Shown: positions 1 through 7,654, counted from the stretch's first letter. The stretch: 9,062 bases of DNA from Rhodopirellula sp. (GCA_003513555.1 DOPG01000296.1:1-9062), one strand, 5' to 3'. Program-made: numbers and translations. Notes: generated by a model from the letters alone, not told the origin.

Positions 1-332
1 GCAAGTACAACAAAAACGAAAATGCCTGCCCTGTCGATCAACACATGCTGATTGGTCTGATTGCCCCCCGCGCGGTCTACGTCGCCAGTGCTACCGGTGA
101 CCCATGGGCTGATCCACGGGGTGAATTTCTGTCATGCGTCTATGCTGATCCGATTTTTCGGCTGCTGGGGACCTCCGGAATGGGTGGCAGCACACCACCT
201 GCGGCATTCCCGACGGCCGAATCTCCCATCAATTCTGGACAGGTAGGCTATCATCTACGGACAGGAAAACATGACGTTACCGACTATGATTGGGCACAGT
301 ACCTGGACTTCGCTGATCGGCACGTCAAGTGA
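1..332 (+). CDS. CE15-like glucuronoyl/acetylxylan esterase, C-terminal fragment
   Basis: The reading frame is open from the left edge (first full codon at base 3) to the TGA at 330-332, so this is the last ~109 codons of a longer gene. The translation runs KYNKNE, then PVDQHMLIGLIAPRAVYVAS, then DPWADPRGEFLS, and ends with GYHLRTGKHDVT and YDWAQYLDFADRHVK. This is the usual C-terminal block of bacterial carbohydrate esterase family 15 proteins (alpha/beta hydrolases, often annotated as acetylxylan esterase). The family cleaves ester links between glucuronic acid side chains of xylan-type polymers and alcohols such as lignin. The histidine in GKHD (codon 270-272) is the likely catalytic histidine; the nucleophilic serine and the acid lie upstream and are not visible. 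Such enzymes are usually exported, but the N-terminus is missing. The sulfatase gene follows 168 bases later on the same strand. The family call rests on remembered motif similarity, and the exact substrate is unknown. Confidence 0.77.
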   Translation, partial: KYNKNENACPVDQHMLIGLIAPRAVYVASATGDPWADPRGEFLSCVYADPIFRLLGTSGMGGSTPPAAFPTAESPINSGQVGYHLRTGKHDVTDYDWAQYLDFADRHVK

Positions 333-483
333 CGCTAGACCTTCAGCCAATCGGTCTCATGCGGCAACCGAGTGAATTACGGATAAAACCCAAACATTGT
401 GCTCCGCACCAAAAATTGTATGCCAACGCCAGCCCACTGCCTTCTGGCATCAACATGTCAAAAGTGTGACGAAAAATCTGAAC

Positions 484-490
484 TGGAGGA
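484..490 (+). promoter_or_regulatory. Ribosome binding site of the sulfatase gene
   Basis: TGGAGGA, a strong Shine-Dalgarno match, ends 10 bases before the ATG at 501. It decides the start: the frame stays open upstream to a GTG at 399, but that codon has no comparable site and would put 34 non-signal-like residues ahead of a good signal peptide. Confidence 0.7.
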
Positions 491-500
491 TCACATCAAA

Positions 501-3191
501 ATGCTTTCTTTGTGGGCCAGAATTCGCCCCTGCTACCTGACAGTATTGCTGATCGCGTTCACGCTGTCGGATTCTCTGTCGGTCTGCCATGCAGAAAAGC
601 CGAATATCATCTTTGTGCTAGCCGACGATCTTGGTTGGTCCGAACTTGGATGCTACGGTAATGGATTCAACGAAACACCCAACCTCGATCAACTCGCCAA
701 CGATGGCGTTCGATTCACGCAAGCATATGCTGCCGCACCCGTTTGCTCGCCTTACCGGGCTGCATTGCTGACAGGTCAGCACCCCGCTCGCATTGGGATC
801 ATGGACTACTTGCGTCCCAATTCTGCCAATGCGCTTTCCACATCACATACCAGTCTTCCCGAGGTCTTGTCCAATCATGGATACGCCACGGGCATGGTTG
901 GAAAATGGCACCTCACCGGGTACGAATACCACTCGGCTGCCCACGAGATTAAACCCGTGGACCATGGTTTTCAGTGGGACTTTGCCCGTGAGGTAAAAGG
1001 AGTCGGTAATGGAGCCAACTTCTGGCCCTACGTATTCAGACAACAACCCATTCGTTGGCTCGACATTCCTGCCAACAAAATGGGAGCGAATGAGTTTCTC
1101 ATCGACCGCATGAACGAGGAAGCAGTTCAGTTTGTTCGCCAGCACAAGAACCAACCCTTCTTTCTTTACCTGAGCCACTATGCTGTCCACTCCATCCTGA
1201 ATGGGAAGCCGGCGTTGGTTCAAAAGTACCGAGACAAACATCCACCAGGTAAAAGTTCGAGGGAAAAGTGCTATCTTTGCGAGGATTCTGGACACAAAGG
1301 TGACTCGTTGAATCACTGGGCATCCGATCACAATCCTCACTTGGCAGCCATGCTCGAAAGTATCGATGATGGCGTCGGGATGCTGAGACAAGAGCTGAAA
1401 GACTTGGGAATTGAAAAAAACACCATCTTCATCTTCTCAAGTGACAACGGTGGCGAAACCAATGTCACAACTAACCATCCGCTGCGGGGCGGAAAAAGCG
1501 AATTGTACGAGGGAGGCATTCGCGTTCCCCTGCTGATTAGTTGGCCAGAGAAAGTACCCCGACAGGCGATCAGTTCCGTCTGTACCACCAACACTGACTT
1601 TTACCCCACCATTCTGGAAGCAGTCGGGTTAGACGCGCCTGACAAGCAAATTCTCGATGGCCAATCAACTTTAGCTGCGTGGCGGCAACCCAATACCAAC
1701 CCTCCCGTCCGAACATTGCATTGGCACTACCCTTTGGATCAGCCCCACTTTTTAGGTGGCCGATCTGCCGCAGCAATTCGCCGTGGCAAATGGAAGCTGA
1801 TTGATTTTTTCGATACGGGCGAGGCAGAATTGTATGCGTTGGATACCGATATTTCTGAAACAACCAACAGGGCTGCTGAGCATCCTGAGCTCACCACAGA
1901 ATTGAAACAGGAACTTGCCACATGGCAGCAACACGTAGCTGCTCGCATTCCGTCGCCGCCACTCTTGATCCAACCTCGACAACTCACATTTGCCGACCAC
2001 TTTTCAGACGGTCAAATCAGTCCGCGTTGGTTCTTCAACAAAGATTGGTCTGTTGAAAATGAGATACTGACCAGAAGTAAAGCGGGCACGGATTCAACGA
2101 GAATTTTCCTCAAGGACACAACGTTTTCTGATGCCTTGATCAGATTTGATTTCCGACTTGGGGATGCGAACGATATTCGTTTGGTCACTGGCACGGGCGG
2201 GCATTACAACTCAGTCATTCACATTCGCCCCAATCAATTTTTCCTACAGACCGCCAAAGATCCTGATGGCCCCCACTTCTCGTACCGCCATGGGGAATGT
2301 GCTTTTCAATTCGACCCGAAACAGTGGTACTCAATGACGGTTGAATTTCTTGCAGACGAACTGATTGCACACATCGATTCGAATCACATCGCGTACGCCA
2401 AACATCCTGTCATAAATAAACAGCGTCAATACTTTGCATTCCAATCAGATCGCGGTGCTGCCCAATTTGATAATGTTCAGATTTTCACTGGCAGCCTAGG
2501 GTCCAACACGGAAGCAAATCGGCCCAGCATATTGGCCCGGGCGAATCGTCACCCCGTCCCCAAAACACTGCAAGAACAATTCGCCATTGAAAAAGTGAAT
2601 GCGCACGAACGACTATTCCAAAACGATCCAGAATACCGTCGGCTGATCATCGAAGTCGATCGCTTGGATCAGCAAAAGGCCGAGCGTTTTCCCGAAGTTT
2701 TTCGAACACATAAACAGATCAAGAAATCAATCTCCGAAATGAGAAAGAAACTTCACGCCGAAGATCCCCGGTACAAGGAACTGCTTTTCGCAACCTACCG
2801 TGCGTCGAGAGAGATTGATCAATACGTCATTGCACAGCACCCTGAGTATTCTTCACTACCTGCTAACCAACAGAAGGAAAGACTTGATAAGTGGAACGCT
2901 GCGATGCGCGAACTGCCACGGGAAAAAGCAAAAGAATACTTTAATCTCCTAGAAATCGAACTGGAGGCTCAGCGCCGCTTGGAAACTGCGTATCCTCAAC
3001 TTTTCGTGTCCGATGAAGGCATCGCGCAATCGCGCAAAGTAAAGCGGGAAAGTCTGAAGAACATCCCCGAGTTCCGCGACTACATCGAGAAACGTGCAGC
3101 AGCATGGCGAGCTCAACAGGACTACCTTCTCACTCACGACCAACAGCTTTCCGGTCTGAACGAACGCCTGCTGAATTCCCAGACCCCATGA
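501..3191 (+). CDS. Secreted S1-type sulfatase with DUF1080-like domain and repeated helical C-terminus
   Basis: This 896-residue enzyme is predicted to hydrolyse sulfate esters, probably on polysaccharide, outside the cytoplasm. Residues 1-31 form a signal peptide (basic start, hydrophobic run LTVLLIAF, likely cleavage after CHA). The sulfatase core spans about 33-485. It shows metal-binding ADD (D42, D43), the formylglycine site CSPYR (C82, R86) followed by AALLTG, GKWH (K135, H137), HYAVH (H226, H230), SSDNGG (D315, N316) and GGK (K332). C82 would need oxidation by a formylglycine-generating enzyme, which is not in this window. Residues ~489-662 resemble a DUF1080/3-keto-disaccharide hydrolase jelly-roll domain (FADHFSDG at the start, FDNVQIF at the end). 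Residues ~688-892 are charged, helical and repetitive. The common sulfatase length is about 450-600, so the C-terminal 400 residues are an addition. Oddities are a Cys/His cluster at 257-280 and Tyr in place of the usual Ser/Thr in the active-site motif. The start is chosen from the signal peptide and the Shine-Dalgarno site. The substrate cannot be read from the sequence. Confidence 0.93.
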   Translation: MLSLWARIRPCYLTVLLIAFTLSDSLSVCHAEKPNIIFVLADDLGWSELGCYGNGFNETPNLDQLANDGVRFTQAYAAAPVCSPYRAALLTGQHPARIGIMDYLRPNSANALSTSHTSLPEVLSNHGYATGMVGKWHLTGYEYHSAAHEIKPVDHGFQWDFAREVKGVGNGANFWPYVFRQQPIRWLDIPANKMGANEFLIDRMNEEAVQFVRQHKNQPFFLYLSHYAVHSILNGKPALVQKYRDKHPPGKSSREKCYLCEDSGHKGDSLNHWASDHNPHLAAMLESIDDGVGMLRQELKDLGIEKNTIFIFSSDNGGETNVTTNHPLRGGKSELYEGGIRVPLLISWPEKVPRQAISSVCTTNTDFYPTILEAVGLDAPDKQILDGQSTLAAWRQPNTNPPVRTLHWHYPLDQPHFLGGRSAAAIRRGKWKLIDFFDTGEAELYALDTDISETTNRAAEHPELTTELKQELATWQQHVAARIPSPPLLIQPRQLTFADHFSDGQISPRWFFNKDWSVENEILTRSKAGTDSTRIFLKDTTFSDALIRFDFRLGDANDIRLVTGTGGHYNSVIHIRPNQFFLQTAKDPDGPHFSYRHGECAFQFDPKQWYSMTVEFLADELIAHIDSNHIAYAKHPVINKQRQYFAFQSDRGAAQFDNVQIFTGSLGSNTEANRPSILARANRHPVPKTLQEQFAIEKVNAHERLFQNDPEYRRLIIEVDRLDQQKAERFPEVFRTHKQIKKSISEMRKKLHAEDPRYKELLFATYRASREIDQYVIAQHPEYSSLPANQQKERLDKWNAAMRELPREKAKEYFNLLEIELEAQRRLETAYPQLFVSDEGIAQSRKVKRESLKNIPEFRDYIEKRAAAWRAQQDYLLTHDQQLSGLNERLLNSQTP

Positions 3192-3266
3192 ATACGTTGA
3201 CAATACGACTACGCTGGCAATGCTCCCGAGCTGCAACATTCAATCTGATTCGGGACACAACGCGTG

Positions 3267-5843
3267 ATGCCTGATGCCATCCCCCCTGACGCACCAGCGA
3301 CCAATGCTTTGCCTGCTGATGCGTGGTCGATCGACGCTTTACCCATCTTTGATTGTCTTGATGAATTGACGTCAGTGCTTGCTCAAGCACAGTCGGTCGT
3401 ACTGCAAGCCCCGCCTGGTGCTGGCAAGACGACGGGTATTCCGCCGGCTCTCCTTCAGTCAAATGCTGCTGGAGATGGCAAAACACTGTTGATCCAACCC
3501 CGTCGCATTGCCGCCCGCGCTGCGGCTCATCGGCTTGCTGCAGCCATGGACTGTCGCGTAGGTGCCACGGTGGGATACCACGTACGTTTTGACAAGCGGT
3601 GCGGCAAAGACACACAATTGATCAGCATGACAACCGGCATGCTGCTGCGAAGAATGCAGTCCGATCCATTTTTGGAAGATGTGTCCTGTGTCGTGCTTGA
3701 TGAGTTCCATGAACGCAGCTTGGAAATTGATTTGGCATTGGGAATGCTGCAAAGAATCCGAACCTCTGTGCGTCCCGAACTGCGATTATTGGTCATGTCA
3801 GCTACATTATCACCTGAGCCGATTGCTCAATTTCTTGGTGACGCCCACACCATGATCAGCAAGGGTCGATCATTTCCGGTCGATGTCCGCTACAGCAAAG
3901 AAATTTCTCAAGAACCTGTTGAACAAAAAATAATCCACACTTTGCCCAAGGTTCTCGAGCAGACCACCGGTCACGTACTCGTGTTTTTACCGGGCATTGG
4001 AGAGATCAACCGAACGCAGAGAGCGATCACTTCGTGTTCTTGGTCCGAAGAGTTCCAAGTCCATCGACTGTATGGCGATCTGCCTGCAAAAGATCAAGAT
4101 GAAGTCCTCCGGACCTCAAAAAAACGTCGAGTCATTCTGTCTACTAACGTGGCCGAAACTTCATTGACGATTCCAGGCGTGACCGGCGTGATTGATTCGG
4201 GACTAGTCCGCACGATGCAAGTGGATAGTCAGATTGGGCTCCCCAAACTGCAGCTGGAATCTATTTCTCAAGCCTCAGCCGAACAACGCGCGGGCAGGGC
4301 AGGGCGGACCTCGCCTGGATTGTGCTACCGTCTTTGGCCCGTCGCTGTCCATCGTGCACGCCCCAGCAAAGACGCGCCAGAGATCACCCGCTGTGACTTC
4401 GCTAACGCATTACTGATGCTGTCCGTTTGGGGTGAACGTGATGTCTTTGATTTCCCCTGGCTGACACCGCCCACAATTCCAGCAGTCCGCAATGCCGAAA
4501 ACCTGCTCAAGCAACTTTCCGCGATCGACTCGGAAGGCAAAATCACCGAACGGGGACGGCACATGGCATCTCTGCCAATTCACCCCCGACTTGCCTGTTT
4601 CATGCTCGAAGCAGAAAAGTTTGGGATTGTCGAGGAGGCCGCCCTTGCAGTTGCCCTACTAACCGAACGAGATCCGCTGAGAGGAATCCCAACCCCATCC
4701 GCAACACCCCATGACTGTGATTTAGCGGACAAAGTGGAACGTATGAAAACGATTTTCAAAGACCAGCATTCACCTCACCGCCACTTGCCAGCGATGAAGA
4801 ACACAAAACGCATCGCCGAACAAATCCAAAAGGCAACCCGACAGAATGCCGACACCGCCTCAGAACCAAGTCCCAACCCGGTCACAGACCATCCGCTGCA
4901 ACGCGCGCTGCTAGCTGCATTCCCTGATCGAGTTGCCAAACGCCGTGATGATGACCCAAGGAAGGGCGTGATGGTGAGCGGTCGCGGTGTTCGGCAAAGC
5001 AAACGCTCAGCAGCGATTCAAGGAGAATTATTTCTCTGTCTCGACATCGATTCGCAAGGCAAAGAAGCCAGCGTCCACCTTGCATCAAGCGTGCAGCGAG
5101 ATTGGCTTGACCCCAATCTAATGCGGGAAATCGATGAACCGTTTTTCAATACAGATCTGTCTGCTGTGGTAGCTCGCCGGAGAACCTACTTTCAGGATTT
5201 ACTGCTTTCTGAAACACCAATTGAATGCCATCCTGATGACAAAACCGCTGCTATTTTGGCTAAACATGCTCGCCAAAACATGGAACTCTGCTTACCCCAC
5301 AGTAAAACAACCAATCAGTTTATTCAGCGTGTAAGGTTCCTTTCCCAACACATGCCGGAGTTGAACATTCCTGATTTGGATTCGCAGTCCATCAACGAAA
5401 CCCTGCTAGACCTCTGCAAGAGCCGAACCTCGTTCGCGGAACTGACAAAAGCTCCATGGTTGGATCACCTTCGCTGCCGTTATCAGTACGAGCAGATGCG
5501 TTTGATCGACCAGCATGCCCCCGTAACGATGAAAGTCCCCAGTGGCAACGAACACTCCATCAGTTACGAACAAGGCAAACCACCACGAATGGCAGTTCGT
5601 ATTCAGGAACTATTTGGTTGGCGTCAAACCCCGCAGGTTGCAACTCGAATTCCCATACAGTTACATCTGCTTGGGCCCAACCATCGTCCACAACAAATCA
5701 CTGATGACCTAGCCAATTTCTGGTCAGAAACCTACCTTCACGTCCGCAAAGAACTCCGCCGCCGATACCCGAAACACCATTGGCCCGAAGATCCATTGCA
5801 TGCGACTCCAACCCGCAACGGTCTGAAACCAAAAAACGGATAA
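3267..5843 (+). CDS. hrpB: ATP-dependent helicase HrpB
   Basis: This is a full-length HrpB-type helicase of the DEAH/RHA group (858 residues; the family is usually ~800-850). Visible motifs in order are Walker A in APPGAGKTT (G51-T55), QPRRIAARAAA (motif Ia), DEFHERSLEIDLALGM (DEFH at 145-148, the form typical of HrpB rather than DEAH), MSATL (SAT 178-180), STNVAETSLTIPGV, DSGLVR, and QRAGRAGR (340-347, motif VI). The C-terminal region holds the helicase-associated domain and then the HrpB C-terminal domain (about 720-845: PWLDHLRCRY, VPSGNEHSISYEQGKPP, QELFGW, RRRYPKHHWPEDP). HrpB proteins are cytoplasmic NTPases presumed to act on RNA, and their physiological role is poorly defined. The gene starts 75 bases after the sulfatase stop. 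ATG 3267 is preferred, but GTG 3264 directly before it is equally possible; only a weak GGGA (3252-3255) precedes both. About 24 extra Ala/Pro/Asp-rich residues precede the usual start of homology (LPIFDCLDEL). Confidence 0.95.
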   Translation: MPDAIPPDAPATNALPADAWSIDALPIFDCLDELTSVLAQAQSVVLQAPPGAGKTTGIPPALLQSNAAGDGKTLLIQPRRIAARAAAHRLAAAMDCRVGATVGYHVRFDKRCGKDTQLISMTTGMLLRRMQSDPFLEDVSCVVLDEFHERSLEIDLALGMLQRIRTSVRPELRLLVMSATLSPEPIAQFLGDAHTMISKGRSFPVDVRYSKEISQEPVEQKIIHTLPKVLEQTTGHVLVFLPGIGEINRTQRAITSCSWSEEFQVHRLYGDLPAKDQDEVLRTSKKRRVILSTNVAETSLTIPGVTGVIDSGLVRTMQVDSQIGLPKLQLESISQASAEQRAGRAGRTSPGLCYRLWPVAVHRARPSKDAPEITRCDFANALLMLSVWGERDVFDFPWLTPPTIPAVRNAENLLKQLSAIDSEGKITERGRHMASLPIHPRLACFMLEAEKFGIVEEAALAVALLTERDPLRGIPTPSATPHDCDLADKVERMKTIFKDQHSPHRHLPAMKNTKRIAEQIQKATRQNADTASEPSPNPVTDHPLQRALLAAFPDRVAKRRDDDPRKGVMVSGRGVRQSKRSAAIQGELFLCLDIDSQGKEASVHLASSVQRDWLDPNLMREIDEPFFNTDLSAVVARRRTYFQDLLLSETPIECHPDDKTAAILAKHARQNMELCLPHSKTTNQFIQRVRFLSQHMPELNIPDLDSQSINETLLDLCKSRTSFAELTKAPWLDHLRCRYQYEQMRLIDQHAPVTMKVPSGNEHSISYEQGKPPRMAVRIQELFGWRQTPQVATRIPIQLHLLGPNHRPQQITDDLANFWSETYLHVRKELRRRYPKHHWPEDPLHATPTRNGLKPKNG

Positions 5844-5909
5844 CCACACGTACCAAATCATGAGACTGACCTGAACTGAGCCAATCAGAAACAAGCCCGT
5901 AAACATACA

Positions 5910-6719
5910 ATGCAACCAGTCACCGGCATGGCAGAAAGAACACTGATTGAATTACGTGATGTATCACGCATCGACAGTAACAGTGGCAGGCAACTGCTGA
6001 ACTCGCTATCTGTGACGGTATGTGCGGGTGATAGAATTGGCGTGGTGGGTGCCAGTGGCAGTGGAAAATCGACGCTCATGCGGTCCATAGCGATGCTTGA
6101 CCCGTTGTCGGGAGAAGTACTGCATCGCGGAACCCGGATCACCGATGATGTGATCCCAAGCTACCGGCGCAAAGTCGTTTATCTATCTCAACGACCTTGT
6201 TTCACTGGCGGGACGATCGAAGAAAACCTTCGACTTCCATTTCAGTTCAAATCGGCAAACGGCTACCCGGCAAGTCCGTTCCATGAACCAGACCTTGTAG
6301 CTGCCGAATTGGATGCATTTGAGCTCGCCCCAGAAATTCTGCATCGTTCGCCTGAATCCCTAAGTGGCGGGGAACAGCAAATGCTAGCCCTCATCCGTGC
6401 ATTGTTGTTGGAACCAGAAGTCCTGTTGCTGGATGAACCAACTGCTGCCTTGGATCCTGCTTCACGTGAAAAATTCGAAAGCAGAATCCACCGGTGGTAT
6501 AACGCATCCAACGACACAACGCACAAGGAACCCATAAAAGAAAAAGCATATTTATGGACAAGTCATGATCCAACGCAGGTTAACCGAATGACGCAAAAGA
6601 CCGTCACAATGAACCATGGGCAGTTGACGCTGGTAAGCGAAATAGCCTCGAACACCGGCAATGCTCGCGAAATCGACAGCCCTGAGAACGAACAGCAGGT
6701 GGATTCTTCAGGTGATTGA
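5910..6719 (+). CDS. fetA: ABC transporter ATP-binding protein, FetA/YbbL-like
   Basis: This is the cytoplasmic ATPase subunit (269 residues) of a two-gene ABC exporter. All nucleotide-binding motifs are present: Walker A GASGSGKST (47-55), Q-loop Gln94 in YLSQRP, signature LSGGE (151-155), Walker B VLLLDEP with D175 and E176, D-loop ALD (180-182) and switch His219 in WTSHD. Assignment to FetA rests mainly on the overlap with a UPF0014/FetB permease gene; by sequence alone it is a generic ABC ATPase. In E. coli, FetAB (YbbLM) has been linked to iron export and peroxide tolerance; the substrate here is inferred. Between the D-loop and the H-loop there is an extra polar stretch (about 198-212), and the last ~25 residues are a hydrophilic tail encoded next to and across the start of the next gene. 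Start ATG 5910 has no good Shine-Dalgarno site; ATG 5928 is an alternative. The gene lies 66 bases after hrpB. Confidence 0.88.
   Translation: MQPVTGMAERTLIELRDVSRIDSNSGRQLLNSLSVTVCAGDRIGVVGASGSGKSTLMRSIAMLDPLSGEVLHRGTRITDDVIPSYRRKVVYLSQRPCFTGGTIEENLRLPFQFKSANGYPASPFHEPDLVAAELDAFELAPEILHRSPESLSGGEQQMLALIRALLLEPEVLLLDEPTAALDPASREKFESRIHRWYNASNDTTHKEPIKEKAYLWTSHDPTQVNRMTQKTVTMNHGQLTLVSEIASNTGNAREIDSPENEQQVDSSGD
6697..6703 (+). promoter_or_regulatory. Putative ribosome binding site of fetB inside fetA
   Basis: AGGTGGA lies inside the last codons of fetA and ends 8 bases before the GTG at 6712. That GTG overlaps the fetA stop codon in GTGATTGA. The arrangement fits translational coupling and favours 6712 over the ATG at 6661, which has no Shine-Dalgarno-like sequence ahead of it. 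Confidence 0.5.
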
Positions 6720-7587
6720 CGCACAGACACTCGCTTCAATAATTCCGAAATCCCAGGCTACAAACCTGCTCGGGCAGTTTTTAGAGCCGCGCCCACATGG
6801 TGACATCTCGCTGTCCTGGTTTGAAGTCGGCGTTGCGGCAACACTGCTGCTAATCAACGCGATCATTTCGCTGCAACTCGGACTTGGTATTGCAAAACGC
6901 ATTGCAACCAGTTCGGTCCGAATGACCATACAGTTGGCCATTCTGGGATTGGTATTGAAACAGATCTTTGAACTGGCACAACCTGCGCCTGTCCTTGGAT
7001 TGGCTGCCGTGATGACTGTGATTGCAGGGGTCTCTGCTGTCAAACGAATTGATTATCGCTACCCAACCATCTACCGAAATTCCATCTTTGCAGTGTGGAC
7101 CAGTGCATGGGTGGTGACCTCAGTCACAGTCTTGCTCATCGTCCGCCCACAGCCCTGGTACAGCCCACAAGTAGTCATTCCACTTTTGGGAATGGTGCTT
7201 GGAAATTCCCTCACGGGAATTTCGCTGGGACTCGATCGTTTCCTAAGCGAACTGAGAAATCGTCGCGGGGAAGTTGAGACAATGCTGGCGTTAGGTGCCA
7301 CGCGTTGGGAAAGTTGTCGAGGTGTGTTTATTGAAGCTACACGTACGGCGATGATCCCCATCCTGAACACAATGTCCGTTGCTGGCATTGTGAGCATCCC
7401 GGGAATGATGACTGGACAATTACTGGCGGGTGCCGAACCGATCGATGCCGTCAAGTATCAGATCATGATCATGTTTGTGATCGCAGCAGCGATTGCGATC
7501 GGAGTTGTGCTTTCGCTTTTATTGAGTTACCGAAATGTGACAAATTCTCAGCACCAAATCGAATGGCACCAAATCCAACGTCCGTAA
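6712..7587 (+). CDS. fetB: UPF0014 family ABC permease, FetB/YbbM-like
   Basis: This is the membrane subunit (291 residues from GTG 6712) pairing with the preceding ATPase. E. coli FetB is about 260 residues, and the extra length is at the N-terminus. Hydrophobic segments lie at about 37-57, 70-87, 93-110, 125-144, 154-173, 213-232 and 249-273. Family hallmarks are SVRMTIQLAILGLVLK, the block GMVLGNSLTGISLGLDRF, the cytoplasmic loop ETMLALGATRWES (probable contact with the ATPase), and IPGMMTGQLLAGAEPIDAVKYQIMIMF. UPF0014 includes E. coli FetB (linked to iron export) and plant ALS3/STAR2 (aluminium tolerance), so metal homeostasis is plausible but not shown by this sequence. The gene overlaps fetA by 8 bases, which fits an operon with matched expression. 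An alternative start, ATG 6661, would add 17 residues and extend the overlap to 59 bases. The MBOAT gene converges from the other side, 132 bases downstream. Confidence 0.92.
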   Translation: MIDAQTLASIIPKSQATNLLGQFLEPRPHGDISLSWFEVGVAATLLLINAIISLQLGLGIAKRIATSSVRMTIQLAILGLVLKQIFELAQPAPVLGLAAVMTVIAGVSAVKRIDYRYPTIYRNSIFAVWTSAWVVTSVTVLLIVRPQPWYSPQVVIPLLGMVLGNSLTGISLGLDRFLSELRNRRGEVETMLALGATRWESCRGVFIEATRTAMIPILNTMSVAGIVSIPGMMTGQLLAGAEPIDAVKYQIMIMFVIAAAIAIGVVLSLLLSYRNVTNSQHQIEWHQIQRP

Positions 7588-7635
7588 ACCAACTCCCCAG
7601 CCGCCAATTCAATTCAACACTTGAACTTTGCGGTG

Positions 7636-7654
7636 GCCGCTTTCACGAGGCGGC
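7636..7654. terminator. Possible hairpin between convergent genes
   Basis: GCCGC (7636-7640) and GCGGC (7650-7654) are inverted copies. The inner bases can extend the stem with one A-T and two G-T pairs around a 3-base loop. It lies between the convergent ends of fetB and the MBOAT gene, where a bidirectional terminator would be expected. No T-run follows directly on either strand, so a classic intrinsic terminator is not supported. Confidence 0.25.

Noticed and set aside
337..371. Short inverted repeats after the esterase stop (AGACC/GGTCT and TCGGT/ACCGA)
   Set aside because: Stems are only 5 bp with 11-base loops, the two compete for the same bases, and no T-run follows; this is not a convincing terminator.
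399..500. Upstream extension of the sulfatase frame from GTG 399
   Set aside because: It would place 34 polar, Cys-rich residues ahead of a well-formed signal peptide and has no Shine-Dalgarno site, whereas ATG 501 has TGGAGGA 10 bases upstream.
843..1391. 182-codon minus-strand open frame inside the sulfatase gene
   Set aside because: It is fully antisense to conserved sulfatase catalytic motifs and shows no family features.
3197..3224. Perfect TTGACA with a possible -10 (AATGCT) in the gap before hrpB
   Set aside because: The -10 matches only three of six consensus bases at 16-base spacing, and planctomycete promoter consensus is uncertain, so a promoter is not supported.
3130..3615. 161-codon open frame on the minus strand across the sulfatase/hrpB junction
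   Set aside because: It lies antisense to two well-supported genes, has no recognisable domain, and has a composition expected of a shadow frame.
7613..7625. Small palindrome TTCAA-CAC-TTGAA after fetB
   Set aside because: A 5 bp AT-rich stem is expected by chance and has no T-run; no operator or terminator role can be supported.
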